Shown here: piece after piece, positions 18,701 to 26,976 of the stretch
Layout of the letters: every line of letters begins with the position of its first letter
Numbering within the stretch: position 1 is the stretch's first letter
From: an uncultured Desulfobacter sp.
Lineage (GTDB): Bacteria > Desulfobacterota > Desulfobacteria > Desulfobacterales > Desulfobacteraceae
DNA: 64,000 nucleotides
Assembly: GCF_963666675.1 (NCBI RefSeq)
Contig: NZ_OY762929.1
Coordinates: forward strand, 62,001-126,000
Direction of reading: 5' to 3'
Program-made: the position numbers and the translations under genes
Notes under the pieces: generated by a model
What the model was told of the DNA's origin: nothing
Databases searched by the model: none
Seen by the model: only the letters and a program-made list of their open reading frames with translations

Positions 18701-19288
18701 GCATCCGGGGATGACATCAATATCCTGGTTTTGGATACTGAAGTTTACTCCAACACCGGCGGACAGTCCTCCAAGGCAACGCCCACCGGCGCCATTGCCA
18801 AATATGCCGCATCCGGAAAGAAGATCGGCAAAAAAGATATGGCCCGGATGATGATGAGCTATGGGTATATTTATGTGGCAACCATCTCCATGGGTGCAAG
18901 CAAAAACCAGACGCTTAAGGCCATTATGGAAGCGGAAAGCTATCCCGGACCTTCCCTGATTATTGCCTATGCCCCATGCATCAACCAGGGCATCAAGAAA
19001 GGCATGGGTAAAACCCAGATGGAGATGAAACTGGCCGTGGACTCCGGTTACTGGCCCATATTCCGGTTCAATCCCCAGCTTGTTGCCGAAGGTAAAAATC
19101 CCTTCAGCCTTGACTCCAAACAGCCCGACGGCAGCCTGCAGGAGTTCCTGAGCGGCGAAGTGCGGTTTGCAGCACTTGAAAAGAGCTTCCCCGAAGAGTC
19201 CAAGCGTTTGAGAGCAGCCCTGGCCGAAGAGGTCGAGGGAAAATATGCCATGCTTAAAATGATGGCGGATGCCGACAAAAAAGAGTAA
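15770..19288 (+). CDS. nifJ: Pyruvate:ferredoxin (flavodoxin) oxidoreductase, single-chain
   Basis: 1172 residues, the usual length of homodimeric PFOR. Domains in order: pyrimidine-binding domain with AAYPITPSSPLGE-like start (IYPITPSSPLGEIAD), the gamma-type domain around 420-630, a two-[4Fe-4S] ferredoxin domain (CIQCNQCSFVCPHAAI and CQGCGNCADICPAKTP), a proximal-cluster Cys pair (CSGCGETPY), and the TPP domain with GDGWAYDIGFGGVDHVLASG and NTGGQSSKATPTGA. It interconverts pyruvate plus CoA with acetyl-CoA, CO2 and reduced ferredoxin in the cytoplasm. This is the central carbon link of sulfate reducers. The dead E1 remnant upstream is the oxidative counterpart of this reaction. Start ATG has GAGG upstream. 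Confidence 0.97.
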   Translation: MKKRMQTIDGNTAATHVAYAMSEVAAIYPITPSSPLGEIADSWASKGRKNIFGQILDIKQMQSEAGAAGAVHGSLSAGALTSTFTASQGLLLKIPNMYKIAGELLPCVFHVTARAISAHALSIFGDHQDVMAARQTGFAMLASNSVQEAQDLALVAHLATMDARVPFLHFYDGFRTSHEIQKIEMIEYEDMASLFNYDAFWAFKARAMNPEHPDTRGTAQNPDIYFQGREATNSFYLKVPAIVKHYMKKVGDLTGRHYQPFDYVGDPEADRVIVAMGSSCEAIEETIDKLNGQGERLGLVKVRLYRPFDIQEFLRSVPASVETLTVIDRTKEPGALGEPLYQDVCTAFMEYGEGPRIIGGRYGLSSKEFNPSMVKAIYDNMKSVSPKNHFTVGIIDDVTHTSLDVEKGFDAAPEGTISAKFWGLGSDGTVGANQSAIAIIGDNTDKYAQGYFAYDSKKSGGLTVSHLRFGDVKIKSTYLIENSDFVACHKSNYVQIYDVLKGLKEGGTFLLNSEWSTIADMEKHIPGHVRRTIYEKKLNFYNIDAVKIAGEVGLGNRINMIMQTCFFNLANVLPVEEAINLLKADIKRMFGKKGDAIVNMNIEGVDKTLDKLVKVDVPESWKDAVDEPIVDESATPFVDNVMRRINAQEGDDLPVSAFSVDGVFEAGTSQYEKRGVAINVPEWIAENCIQCNQCSFVCPHAAIIPVVATADELKDAPETFGTVDAKGKGMEDLKFRIQVNPLDCQGCGNCADICPAKTPALVMKSLASQVDVEKENHKFSLTVPFKTDLMKRDTLKGSQMWKPLLEFSGACSGCGETPYVKLITQLFGERMTVANATGCSSIWGGSAPSTPYCTNADGQGPAWASSLFEDAAEYGYGMLLATKSRRKTLAAKMEQAMEQGVSDEVKAAMEGWIAGMDNLEESQKYGAELKALLKDASAGILKEIYDENDLFVKKSHWVFGGDGWAYDIGFGGVDHVLASGDDINILVLDTEVYSNTGGQSSKATPTGAIAKYAASGKKIGKKDMARMMMSYGYIYVATISMGASKNQTLKAIMEAESYPGPSLIIAYAPCINQGIKKGMGKTQMEMKLAVDSGYWPIFRFNPQLVAEGKNPFSLDSKQPDGSLQEFLSGEVRFAALEKSFPEESKRLRAALAEEVEGKYAMLKMMADADKKE

Positions 19289-19319
19289 CGTTCAACAATA
19301 AATAAAATCGTGATGATTC

Positions 19320-19358
19320 AGGGGCGGGGGCAGCTAATGCTTTCGCCCCTTTTTTTTA
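19320..19358 (+). terminator. Intrinsic terminator of nifJ
   Basis: Stem AGGGGCG (19320-19326) pairs with CGCCCCT (19344-19350), followed by eight T's. It lies 30 bp after the nifJ stop. Confidence 0.85.
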
Positions 19359-19370
19359 TACTTTTGGCAT

Positions 19371-19477
19371 GGTTCTAACGTCGGCCATTGTAGGGGCTGG
19401 TCTCTGTGTCTGCCCGAATGGGGGCAACCACAGGGGGATTGCCCCTACAGAAGGTGGCCGATTTGATGATCAAGCCC
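19371..19477 (+). repeat. 107-bp dispersed repeat, left copy of an inverted pair
   Basis: The stretch from GGTTCTAACGTCGGCCATTG to GATGATCAAGCCC is, apart from a few substitutions, the reverse complement of 22374-22480. It contains the internal motif TGTAGGGGC...GGGGGCAACCACAGGGG-ATTGCCCCTACA, whose ends are self-complementary. No coding frame is present. From general knowledge, the TGTAGGGGCAA/CCCTGTGGTTGCCC wording is that of widespread non-coding intergenic repeats. Confidence 0.85.
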
Positions 19478-19597
19478 TGCTTTTGCGTATCGCACTTGCC
19501 CTTGAAAAAAGTCAGGTTTCAGTATACCACTGAGATTATTTTAGTTTCATCACTATTGAATATTTAACCAGGCGTCATTGAACCGGAGAGTAAGCAT

Positions 19598-21310
19598 ATG
19601 AAAAAATACCTAGTACTTATCATCACGGCATTGATTCTGTTGCCCTGTATCGCAATCGGCCAGGAGAATCCGGCTGAACCTTCGGCATCCGGGGCTTCTG
19701 CCCCTCCAACCCAGGATAAGGCGGCTGATCCGGCGGCATCGGACGCTGAAGCCCGGCAGAATACCCTTGAAATTCTCAAATCCATTGTCCGGAGCAAGAC
19801 AACGCTGCAGCAGCGCATGGATGAAAAGAAAAAGGCCATGGAAAAGGCCGGTTCCGAAACCGAAAAACAATATTTGAAAGCCGAGCTTGCCGAGTTGGAT
19901 AAGCAGATGGCCGATGCGGCCACGGATTTTGAAATGACGGCCACAGGGGTTGAGATTGGTCTGTTTGTGACCAAGAAAAAAGAGCGGTTCGACTGGAAAG
20001 ATGAACTGCTCTCTTTGGCCGAACCCGGAATTATGGAACTTAAACGGCTTACGGTCAAAGCCAGGCATAAATCAAAACTCAATGATGAACTGGCCAATTA
20101 CCAGGAACTGCTTCCGGTGGCGATTAATGCCAGGGACCGCATTGAATCTCTGATCAGCCGGACCAAAGACAAGGCCCTGGCCTCCGAGCTTAAAGGTCTT
20201 TTGCCCGAGTACAAAGGCATTGAAAGCCAGATCAAAAACAAGGTGGACCTGGTCCAGCTTAAACTTGACGAAATTGCCAGACAGGAGACATCGGTCATTG
20301 ACAGTACCCAGGATTCGGTCAAACGATTTTTCAGGACCCGGGGATTGTATCTGGTATTGGCGATTTTAGCCTGTATCGGTGTGGTGTTGTTCATCAAATT
20401 TCTTTACCGGGCCCTGATCCGCCTTGTGCCGGGATATAAACTGGAGTACCGCCCGTTTCACATTCGGGTGCTTGAACTGGTATATCGGGTCATGACCCTT
20501 ATTTTGACCATTTTAGCGGTTATAGCGGTTTTTTATTTTGTGGAGGACTGGGTCCTGCTCTCACTGACAATTATTTTTCTCATGGGTGTGATATGGGCGG
20601 CCAAGGCCACCTTGCCCATGTATCTGGATACGAGCAAGCTGATGCTCAATGTCGGTGCGGTCAGGGAAGGGGAACGCATGATGTACCAGGGCGTGCCCTG
20701 GCGGGTCAAGCATATCAATTTCCATTCCCTGCTGGAAAACCCTGATCTGGGTATTACCCTGAGAATCCCCATCACGGAACTTGTCGGCAAAACATCCAGG
20801 AGATGTGACGCCCATGAAGCCTGGTTCCCCTGCCGGAAAAATGATTGGGTAATTCTTTCCGACGGCACCCGGGGCGGCGTGACCCAATTAAGCCATGAAA
20901 CCGTGGAACTGGTGCTAAGGGGCGGCGCCAAAAAGACCTATCAGACAGCTGACTTTTTAGCCATGACACCGTTGAACCTCTCTGTGAATTTCAGACTCAA
21001 GGTTGTTTTTGGTATTGGTTATGGCCACCAGAAAGATGCCACCACAACCATCCCCGATCTTTTATCCGCCTTTATTCAGAGCAGCATCGAGAAAGAGGGG
21101 TATGCTGAAAATCTGTTGAATCTGAGGGTGGAATTTGCCGCAGCCGGGGCCTCATCCCTGGATCTTGTGGTGATTGCCGACTTTAAAGGGAGCCAGGCCC
21201 CCATATACAACCGTTTGAACCGAAGCATCCAAAGATGGTGTGTCGATGCGGCCTGTCAATACGACTGGGATATTCCCTTTCCCCAGATTACGGTTCACCA
21301 GGCGGATTGA
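19598..21310 (+). CDS. MscS-family mechanosensitive channel-like protein
   Basis: 570 residues. A signal peptide (MKKYLVLIITALILLPCIAI) is followed by a Pro/Ala-rich linker and a long periplasmic coiled coil (about 50-235). Membrane spans follow near 246-266, 290-312 and 318-336. The MscS-like beta and alpha/beta domains follow (about 345-570), with LNVGAVREGERMMYQGVPWRV in place of the standard pore-lip motif, then FRLKVVFGIGYGH and LDLVVIADFKGSQ. The pore helix lacks the usual Gly/Ala repeats, so this is a divergent member. Family role: release of solutes on hypo-osmotic shock. Start ATG follows GGAGAG. Confidence 0.8.
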   Translation: MKKYLVLIITALILLPCIAIGQENPAEPSASGASAPPTQDKAADPAASDAEARQNTLEILKSIVRSKTTLQQRMDEKKKAMEKAGSETEKQYLKAELAELDKQMADAATDFEMTATGVEIGLFVTKKKERFDWKDELLSLAEPGIMELKRLTVKARHKSKLNDELANYQELLPVAINARDRIESLISRTKDKALASELKGLLPEYKGIESQIKNKVDLVQLKLDEIARQETSVIDSTQDSVKRFFRTRGLYLVLAILACIGVVLFIKFLYRALIRLVPGYKLEYRPFHIRVLELVYRVMTLILTILAVIAVFYFVEDWVLLSLTIIFLMGVIWAAKATLPMYLDTSKLMLNVGAVREGERMMYQGVPWRVKHINFHSLLENPDLGITLRIPITELVGKTSRRCDAHEAWFPCRKNDWVILSDGTRGGVTQLSHETVELVLRGGAKKTYQTADFLAMTPLNLSVNFRLKVVFGIGYGHQKDATTTIPDLLSAFIQSSIEKEGYAENLLNLRVEFAAAGASSLDLVVIADFKGSQAPIYNRLNRSIQRWCVDAACQYDWDIPFPQITVHQAD

Positions 21311-21354
21311 TCAGGGGATAAACAACCCGCGTGCCTGATGATAAGCGGTGGGCC

Positions 21355-21383
21355 GGAAGGGGATTATACGTTAATCCCCTTCC
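21355..21383. terminator. Hairpin between convergent genes
   Basis: A 12-bp perfect stem (GGAAGGGGATTA, 21355-21366 with 21372-21383) and a 5-base loop overlapping the last codons of the rubrerythrin-like gene. There is no long T run on either side, so its terminator role is inferred from its place between convergent genes. Confidence 0.5.
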
Positions 21384-21841
21384 GATTTAAATGACTGGAT
21401 CATGGCGGATATTTTGTTCACATGGGCTGTCTCTTCGGCGATGATGTTCTGCAGCCCTGCCTTGACGGATTCGGATTCCACAAAGGCCTCCAGGAATTCG
21501 TAAAACAAAATTGTGTCGTTTTCAAACATGATAAATGTTTCAAGCATCTGAACCGGCGTGGAGATTTCTGAAAAATTCAAATCATCTAAAGAGAGGCTGT
21601 TCTCCCCCATCATCTCTTTAATGACCCCCGGGAGCATGAGACTCAGGTCCTGGGTGGTTGCAGACAAACTCTCTTTTTGATCTTTAAGCCAGGATTTGTG
21701 GCGGCTTTCTTCATCGGCCATCCATTGAACAAGGCTTTGAATATCCCTGTTGCCGGATTGCTTTAAGGCATTCAGGTACACAGCCCGCCCGTTCTCTTCC
21801 ATTTTGATGGCAATATCGAATAAATCATTCAGGGTAAACAT
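21371..21841 (-). CDS. Rubrerythrin/ferritin-like diiron protein
   Basis: 156 residues, all-helical. Four carboxylate-containing helices are visible: KMEENGRAVYL, ADEESRHKSWL, FENDTILFYEFLE and AEETAHVNKIS. This is the E...ExxH...E...ExxH arrangement of the ferritin-like diiron family. No rubredoxin-type CxxC domain is present, so it is an erythrin-type rather than a full rubrerythrin. Relatives reduce hydrogen peroxide or act in iron handling in anaerobes. Start ATG 21841 has GGAGAA upstream. It is convergent with the MscS-like gene. Confidence 0.82.
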   Translation of the reverse strand: MFTLNDLFDIAIKMEENGRAVYLNALKQSGNRDIQSLVQWMADEESRHKSWLKDQKESLSATTQDLSLMLPGVIKEMMGENSLSLDDLNFSEISTPVQMLETFIMFENDTILFYEFLEAFVESESVKAGLQNIIAEETAHVNKISAMIQSFKSEGD

Positions 21842-22015
21842 AAGAGTTCTCCATTTATAAATACCTTGATATATAATAACGGCTAATGAAAAAATAGTCT
21901 TGGTTGAAATATAAAAACCGTCACGGCGGCTGGTCGGTTCTCATGTTGTAAGTTTTGGTAACACGGAAAGGGTCATGTTTGCCATGCCTGTCCCGGGAAA
22001 AGGAGAAAAGAGTAT

Positions 22016-22363
22016 ATGAGTAAGTATATGCAATTAACGGTGGATGTGCGCCCGTTTTATGCAAAAGGATTCAAAGCTGCATACCCAAAACTTGCCGGGG
22101 CGCTTATGCATGCCAAATCCATCAACGAATACGATGATCCGGCCATTTATGACCTTGTGGCAAAATGGGATAAACTGCTTTACGACCTGGATGGGAACCC
22201 GAACGTCAAGCAGATTTTGCTTAAATACAAGGACAACCTAAAATCCTTGTACACCGAGATTGAGGGATACATCGCGGAACGAAAGCTTTCCGAGGCGGAC
22301 AACATTTTATATAAACTTGAAGATGTTTTTGAAGATATTGAATATGACCTGGCCGGCCTTTAA
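22016..22363 (+). CDS. Small helical hypothetical protein
   Basis: 115 residues with a strong ribosome site (AAAGGAGAAAAG) before ATG 22016. The sequence is regular and helix-rich, with KYKDNLKSLYTEIEGYIAER and ADNILYKLEDVFEDIEYDL, acidic at the C-terminus, without Cys pairs or a signal peptide. Composition and codon use look like a real gene. I do not recognise a family. It is the last gene inside the segment bounded by the inverted 107-bp repeats. Confidence 0.72.
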   Translation: MSKYMQLTVDVRPFYAKGFKAAYPKLAGALMHAKSINEYDDPAIYDLVAKWDKLLYDLDGNPNVKQILLKYKDNLKSLYTEIEGYIAERKLSEADNILYKLEDVFEDIEYDLAGL

Positions 22364-22373
22364 ATTGAATGGT

Positions 22374-22480
22374 GGGGCTTGATCATAAGATCGGCCACCT
22401 TCTGTAGGGGCAATCCCCTGTGGTTGCCCCCGTTAGGGCAGGCACAGGGACCTGCCCCTACAATGGCCGACGTTAGAACC
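22374..22480 (-). repeat. 107-bp dispersed repeat, right copy of an inverted pair
   Basis: Inverted copy of 19371-19477, beginning 11 bp after the stop of the small helical protein gene and ending 16 bp before the stop of the FliD-like gene. In this place it may also act as the transcript end for both convergent genes. Confidence 0.85.
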
Positions 22481-22495
22481 AGGCCCGAATGGTGT

Positions 22496-23416
22496 TTATG
22501 CGAAAATATTGAGTAACGACGCAATATTGCTTCTATACATGTTGCGGACCTGAACATCTGCGTCCCGGGTATAGATCTGAGTGTTTTCGCTGCGTGTGTA
22601 GACATTGAAGCGACTGTCCCTGCTGTTCAGCGTATCAAGGGCGGAACCGATTTGGGTGAAAAAACCTTCTTCCCCGGCCAGGGCATTATAGGCGCGGCTG
22701 AAATCGGTCTTGAACTGCTGGGCAAAGTTCTCTTCAACCGCCAGGGTGCCGTCGGTATTCAAGGTCAGTCCGATTTTTGAAAGGCTGAATTCCACAGTCA
22801 AACCCGACGTGCCGGAAACCTGGGGGGAAAAAGAATCTGCCTGGCGGCTCTGTGAACCTGCTTCGCCATCCACACGGGTGGCCGGGCTCTCTTCCTGGGC
22901 GGCAGATGTGTTTGACATGATGCCCGCCAATACATTGGAATTCATATCCTTGAACAGGTCCGCCTTCAATGACGGGTTGATGGCATAGGGATTGCCGTCC
23001 AGCCATTCAATCAGTTCGTTATACCTGTCTATCACCGTTTCTACGGACTGTTCCTGGGCATCAAGATCCAAAGTGGAAAACGCATCGCTGGTATCGATTC
23101 CGTCTGAAAATGCGTCTTTAAAGGCTTCGGAGAAGGCTGAATTCTCGGTCTCTTCCGTTGTATTCTCTTCTTGGTATGAAAACGCGTCTGAGAAAAAGTC
23201 AGTGGAAGATAACAGCGTTGCAAATTCATCCAGCCGGGAGGTGAGTTGAAAGGACAATGGCGAAAATTGTGTCGGGGCTTCTGAGATGTCGGCGGCGCCG
23301 GCAGAGAAGAGTTCCTGGTTCGCACCAAGCATTACCTCTCGGGCCCGGTTCACAAGGTCCAGGGGGTAAGACGCACTTATAAAGCCATTTCCGGCATTTG
23401 AATCAACAGGGTTCAT
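22496..23416 (-). CDS. FliD-like/hypothetical filament-associated protein
   Basis: 306 residues from ATG 23416, which has GGCAGGTGG close upstream; an in-frame GTG at 23422 would overlap that site. No signal peptide and no Cys in the C-terminal half. It is Ser/Thr/Ala/Asn-rich, as in flagellar axial proteins. The C-terminal third has LSKIGLTLNTDGTLAVEENF...FKTDFSRAYNALAGEEGFFT...LDTLNSRDS, which resembles the FliD C-terminal pattern (lGi--d-dG-L-ld...L---l...v--lf-g--Gl---l---l). The very end (LLNIFA) is hydrophobic. No flagellar genes are adjacent. The assignment is tentative; it could be another secreted axial or scaffold protein. Confidence 0.6.
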   Translation of the reverse strand: MNPVDSNAGNGFISASYPLDLVNRAREVMLGANQELFSAGAADISEAPTQFSPLSFQLTSRLDEFATLLSSTDFFSDAFSYQEENTTEETENSAFSEAFKDAFSDGIDTSDAFSTLDLDAQEQSVETVIDRYNELIEWLDGNPYAINPSLKADLFKDMNSNVLAGIMSNTSAAQEESPATRVDGEAGSQSRQADSFSPQVSGTSGLTVEFSLSKIGLTLNTDGTLAVEENFAQQFKTDFSRAYNALAGEEGFFTQIGSALDTLNSRDSRFNVYTRSENTQIYTRDADVQVRNMYRSNIASLLNIFA

Positions 23417-23523
23417 GACCACCTGCCATATTTTTCTTTCATTTTAACTTAAATTTAGCACATTGGGCTGAATATAACAAGTTGAATTTTATGAAAATTT
23501 AAGTTGTAAAGTGCCCGAAATAT

Positions 23524-23552
23524 AAAAAAGCCGCCATGGTTCACATGACGGC
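23524..23552 (-). terminator. Intrinsic terminator after yebC
   Basis: On the minus strand GCCG-T-CATG, loop, CATG-G-CGGC is followed by six T's (plus-strand A run 23524-23529). It lies 25 bp downstream of the yebC stop and closes the radA-rlmE-yebC group. Confidence 0.8.
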
Positions 23553-23577
23553 GTGTTATCGACATTTTTAAAAAATA

Positions 23578-24321
23578 TTACATGGCGTCAAAGGCCTCGT
23601 CCGGGATATCCGCATTGGTATAGAAATTCTGGATATCATCACAATCGTCCAGGGCCTCCATGAATTTAATCATCTGCTCGGCTTCTTTGCCGGATACGGC
23701 AGTGGTATTCTGGGGCACCATGGAGATTTCAGCCACTTCATAGGCGATCTGGGCCCCGTCAATGGCATCCTTGACCGCATCAAAATCTTCGGGGGCGGTA
23801 AGCACATCAAAGCTGTCGCCTTCGTCCTTGATATCTTCGGCACCGGCGTCAATGGCCACTTCCATGAGGGTCTCTTCCTCTGCTTTTTCCTTGGAAACGG
23901 AAATTACACCTTTTTTATCAAACATCCAGGCCACGCAGCCGTCAGTTCCCACATTGCCGCCTGCCTTGTTAAAAATATATCTGACATCGGCAATGGTCCG
24001 GTTTTTGTTGTCCGTGAGGCATTCCACCATCACCGCCACCCCGCCGGGCCCGTATCCTTCATAAATGATCTCTTCGTAACTGACGCCGTCCATGTCCCCG
24101 GTACCCTTTTTAATGGCCCGGTCCACATTGTCCTTGGGCATATTCTGGGCTTTGGCCGAATCAATGGCATGGCGCAGCCGGGGGTTGGCATTGGGATCTC
24201 CCCCGCCCATACGGGCAGCTACCGTAATTTCCTTGATCAGCTTGGTAAAAATCTTTGCCCGCTTTTTGTCGGCCGCCCCTTTTTTGTGTTTAATGGTCGA
24301 CCATTTGCTATGTCCTGACAT
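23578..24321 (-). CDS. yebC: YebC/PmpR-family DNA-binding/translation-associated protein
   Basis: 247 residues, the usual family length. It opens with MSGHSKWSTIKHKKGAADKK and RAKIFTKLIKEI, the invariant N-terminus of the family. It continues with the conserved NMPKDNVDRAIKKG and YEGYGPGGVAVMVECLTDN. YebC proteins were described as transcriptional regulators and, in later work, as factors that help ribosomes at difficult sequences. AAGGAGG precedes ATG 24321. The gap to rlmE is 13 bp, so it belongs to the radA-rlmE-yebC unit. Confidence 0.95.
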   Translation of the reverse strand: MSGHSKWSTIKHKKGAADKKRAKIFTKLIKEITVAARMGGGDPNANPRLRHAIDSAKAQNMPKDNVDRAIKKGTGDMDGVSYEEIIYEGYGPGGVAVMVECLTDNKNRTIADVRYIFNKAGGNVGTDGCVAWMFDKKGVISVSKEKAEEETLMEVAIDAGAEDIKDEGDSFDVLTAPEDFDAVKDAIDGAQIAYEVAEISMVPQNTTAVSGKEAEQMIKFMEALDDCDDIQNFYTNADIPDEAFDAM

Positions 24322-24334
24322 GGCTGTTGCCTCC

Positions 24335-24979
24335 TTATTTAATCTTATCTTTACCTATAATAAAAATTTCTTTGCTTTGTTTTCTGCAGCTTTCGGGCTT
24401 GAACACCCGGCACTCTTTAAATGCTGCCTTTACTTCCTTCTCAAACGCTTTAAAATCGTTCCCCTGGAAAATTTTGCACACAAAATTACCCCGAACAGCC
24501 AAATTTTTCAAGGCCGTGTCAAGGGCCATGCGGCACAGCTCAACCGACCGGATGGCATCCACATCCTTTCTGCCGGTGGTGGCCGGGGCCATGTCACTGA
24601 TCACCGCATTAAAGGTGCCCGCATGGGTCTCGATGAAAGCCGGGTCTTCGGGGTGAAGTATATCATCCTGGATAGCTGACGCATTGGGCGGCAGTTTTGT
24701 CTCCACCGCTTTCAGGTCAATGCCGAGTACCCGCCCCTGGTCGCCCACAAGTTTTGCCGCATACAGGGTCCATGACCCGGGTGAGCATCCAAGATCAAGC
24801 ACGGTATCCCCCTTGTTGATCACCTGAAATCTGTTTTGAATATCTTCAAGTTTAAACACCGACCGGGCAGGATATCCCATGGATTTGGCCTTCTGGGTGA
24901 GATGATCCGCCCACTGGCCGCCCCTGCCGCCTTTTTTGGCGGGTTTGGTCCCTTGGGTCTGTTTTTTTTTAGCCTTCAA
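24335..24979 (-). CDS. rlmE: 23S rRNA (uridine-2'-O)-methyltransferase RlmE/FtsJ
   Basis: 214 residues from TTG 24979, chosen because GGAGG stands 6 bp upstream; ATG 24997 would add six residues with no ribosome site. A basic N-terminal tail is followed by a Rossmann methyltransferase. It shows the SAM site VLDLGCSPGSWTLYAAKL and the K-D-K-E tetrad: Lys in SVFKLEDI, Asp in ISDMAPATTG, Lys in VCKIFQG and Glu in SKEIFI. RlmE methylates U2552 in the A loop of 23S rRNA and aids 50S assembly. The start lies inside the 3' end of radA, so the two are translationally coupled. Confidence 0.93.
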   Translation of the reverse strand: MKAKKKQTQGTKPAKKGGRGGQWADHLTQKAKSMGYPARSVFKLEDIQNRFQVINKGDTVLDLGCSPGSWTLYAAKLVGDQGRVLGIDLKAVETKLPPNASAIQDDILHPEDPAFIETHAGTFNAVISDMAPATTGRKDVDAIRSVELCRMALDTALKNLAVRGNFVCKIFQGNDFKAFEKEVKAAFKECRVFKPESCRKQSKEIFIIGKDKIK

Positions 24980-26345
24980 ACAAAACCTCCACGGCATCCC
25001 TTAAGAAACTGACGCTTTCAATGGTCATGCCTTTGATTTTTGATAATTGCTTCATGGTGGCCGTGGGCACAAGACACCGTGTGAATCCCATTTTTGCAGC
25101 CTCTTTAATCCTGGCCTGGGCATGGCTGACCGCCCGGATTTCGCCGGTAAGACCGATCTCGCCGATCAGGGTGGTCTCCTTGTGTACGGGCCGGTCCAGA
25201 AAGCTTGAGGCAAGCGCCGCTGCAATGGCAAGGTCGGCCGACGGCTCGGTGATGCGCACTCCGCCCGTGACATTCATAAATATGTCCAGCCCTGCCAGGT
25301 TCATGCCCAGGCGCTTTTCCATCACCGCCACGATCAAGGCCACCCGGTTGGTGTCCAATCCCAGCACCGTCCGCCGGGGCGTGCCCAGCCCGGATGTGGA
25401 TACCAGACCCTGGATTTCCACCAGAATAGGTCGGGAGCCTTCCATGCTGGCCGTGACCACGGAGCCCGGGGCCACCTGTGCCCGTTCGGACAAAAATACA
25501 GCCGACGGGTTGGGTACCTGGGTCAGCCCCTGGTCCCGCATTTCAAACACCCCGATCTCATTGGTGGAGCCGAAGCGATTTTTCACGGCCCGGAGAATTC
25601 GGAAGATATGGTTTTTATCCCCTTCAAAATAGAGCACCGTGTCCACCATATGCTCCATGATCCTGGGGCCTGCAATGGCACCGCCCTTGGTGACGTGACC
25701 CACAAGAAAAATGGGCAGTCCAACGGTTTTGGACAGACGCATGAACTGCATGGATGCTTCTCTGATCTGGGTGATGCTGCCCGGGGTGGACGTGACCTGG
25801 GGATGAAATACGGTTTGAATGGAATCCACAACCATGGCGTCATATTGATCCTTTTCCGCCATGGCCAGAATCGCCTCAAGATCGGTTTCTGATACCACAA
25901 ACAAAGAACTGCCCATGGAGCCCAGGCGTTTTCCCCGCATGGAAATCTGACCTATGGATTCCTCGCCCGATACATACAGACACTTTTTCCCGGCCTTTGC
26001 CAGGGTGGACAATACCTGGAGCATGAGCGTGGACTTCCCGATGCCGGGGTCCCCGCCGATCAGCACCAGGGAACCGCTCACAATACCGCCGCCAAGAACC
26101 CGGTCAAATTCATTGATACCGGTGCCCATGCGCAGGGAATTGGTGACTTCCACGGATTCAATGGGAACGGGTCTGGCCGCAATGGCAGGGCGCCCCGCGC
26201 CGGCCACCCCCGGAGTCCGGGCCACTAGGGTCTCCTCAACAAGGCTGTCCCAGTTCCCGCAGTCCGGGCACTGGCCCATCCATTTCGGTGTCTGTGTCCC
26301 GCAGGTTTTACAGCGGAATATGGTTTTATCTTTCTTTTTTGCCAC
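24969..26345 (-). CDS. radA: DNA repair protein RadA
   Basis: 458 residues. A C4 zinc finger at the N-terminus (Cys12, Cys15, Cys26, Cys29 in FRCKTCGTQTPKWMGQCPDC) is followed by a RecA-type ATPase. The ATPase has Walker A GGDPGIGKST, the RadA-specific KNRFG motif, and a Lon-protease-like C-terminal domain with GLDTNRVALIVAVMEKR and LTGEIRAVSHAQARIKEA. RadA is a hexameric helicase that promotes branch migration in recombination. It is the first gene of the radA-rlmE-yebC group. Confidence 0.96.
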   Translation of the reverse strand: MAKKKDKTIFRCKTCGTQTPKWMGQCPDCGNWDSLVEETLVARTPGVAGAGRPAIAARPVPIESVEVTNSLRMGTGINEFDRVLGGGIVSGSLVLIGGDPGIGKSTLMLQVLSTLAKAGKKCLYVSGEESIGQISMRGKRLGSMGSSLFVVSETDLEAILAMAEKDQYDAMVVDSIQTVFHPQVTSTPGSITQIREASMQFMRLSKTVGLPIFLVGHVTKGGAIAGPRIMEHMVDTVLYFEGDKNHIFRILRAVKNRFGSTNEIGVFEMRDQGLTQVPNPSAVFLSERAQVAPGSVVTASMEGSRPILVEIQGLVSTSGLGTPRRTVLGLDTNRVALIVAVMEKRLGMNLAGLDIFMNVTGGVRITEPSADLAIAAALASSFLDRPVHKETTLIGEIGLTGEIRAVSHAQARIKEAAKMGFTRCLVPTATMKQLSKIKGMTIESVSFLRDAVEVLFEG

Positions 26346-26976
26346 GTCCTAATTTTGTCCAACTGGTTGAAAAACAGATAAATATACCATGATCTCTTGG
26401 CTCTATCAAGCTCGGATCATTTGGGATTCATTTTTGTTATGCAAGACGGGCCCAATATCGATGGCTGGTTCGTTCTTTTGAAGGTAAACGTGTCAGCCTT
26501 TCTTCTCTTTAAGCCAGGCGGTTTTGGTGCTGTCGTGTTAAAAAATATTAATTAAATTGAATTTGTTTTTTATTTTTGTATGCACCTTATTTAAGGTGTT
26601 GGGTCAATTACTTTAATTTATGATGTTTGGGGGCTCCATAGTCACGCAAATTATACTAACCCAAATTCGCGGGTCTTACATCAATCTGCGGACTGAATTC
26701 GTTAACGCGCTGGGAATCATATCTCCACCTTTTCGTTGATTCGTCAACTATGTTGCCTTGTCCGCATTGTTGTAAAGGAATTTTTATAAATATTTAATAT
26801 TATACAATAATAATTGCGTGTAATGTCCGGGTTCAGCACCTGCGTGAAGGGTCAACGCGCTGCCTTGACGAGGTTTATCTATTTAAGTATGCTGACCGCC
26901 TATTTTAACAGCCTATATTTTTACAACCGCAAATTTTGACAGCCTAAGTAACGATTTTCAAGCAAAGGGGAACCGA
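26346..26976. other. AT-rich regulatory region upstream of the four-gene operon
   Basis: About 630 bp with no credible coding frame. A 16-bp palindrome CACCTTATTTAAGGTG lies at 26583-26598. The word AACGCGCTG occurs twice, 150 bp apart (26704-26712 and 26854-26862). 26520-26620 and 26770-26820 are very AT-rich. These are unusual for this otherwise tightly packed stretch and suggest that the operon beginning at 26977 is regulated, but no known operator is recognised. Confidence 0.5.

Noticed and set aside
26579..26600. Possible fourth copy of the 24-bp element on the minus strand (AACACCTTAAATAAGG)
   Set aside because: It needs two insertions to align with the three good copies and is far from the next start, so it is mentioned only as a weak variant.
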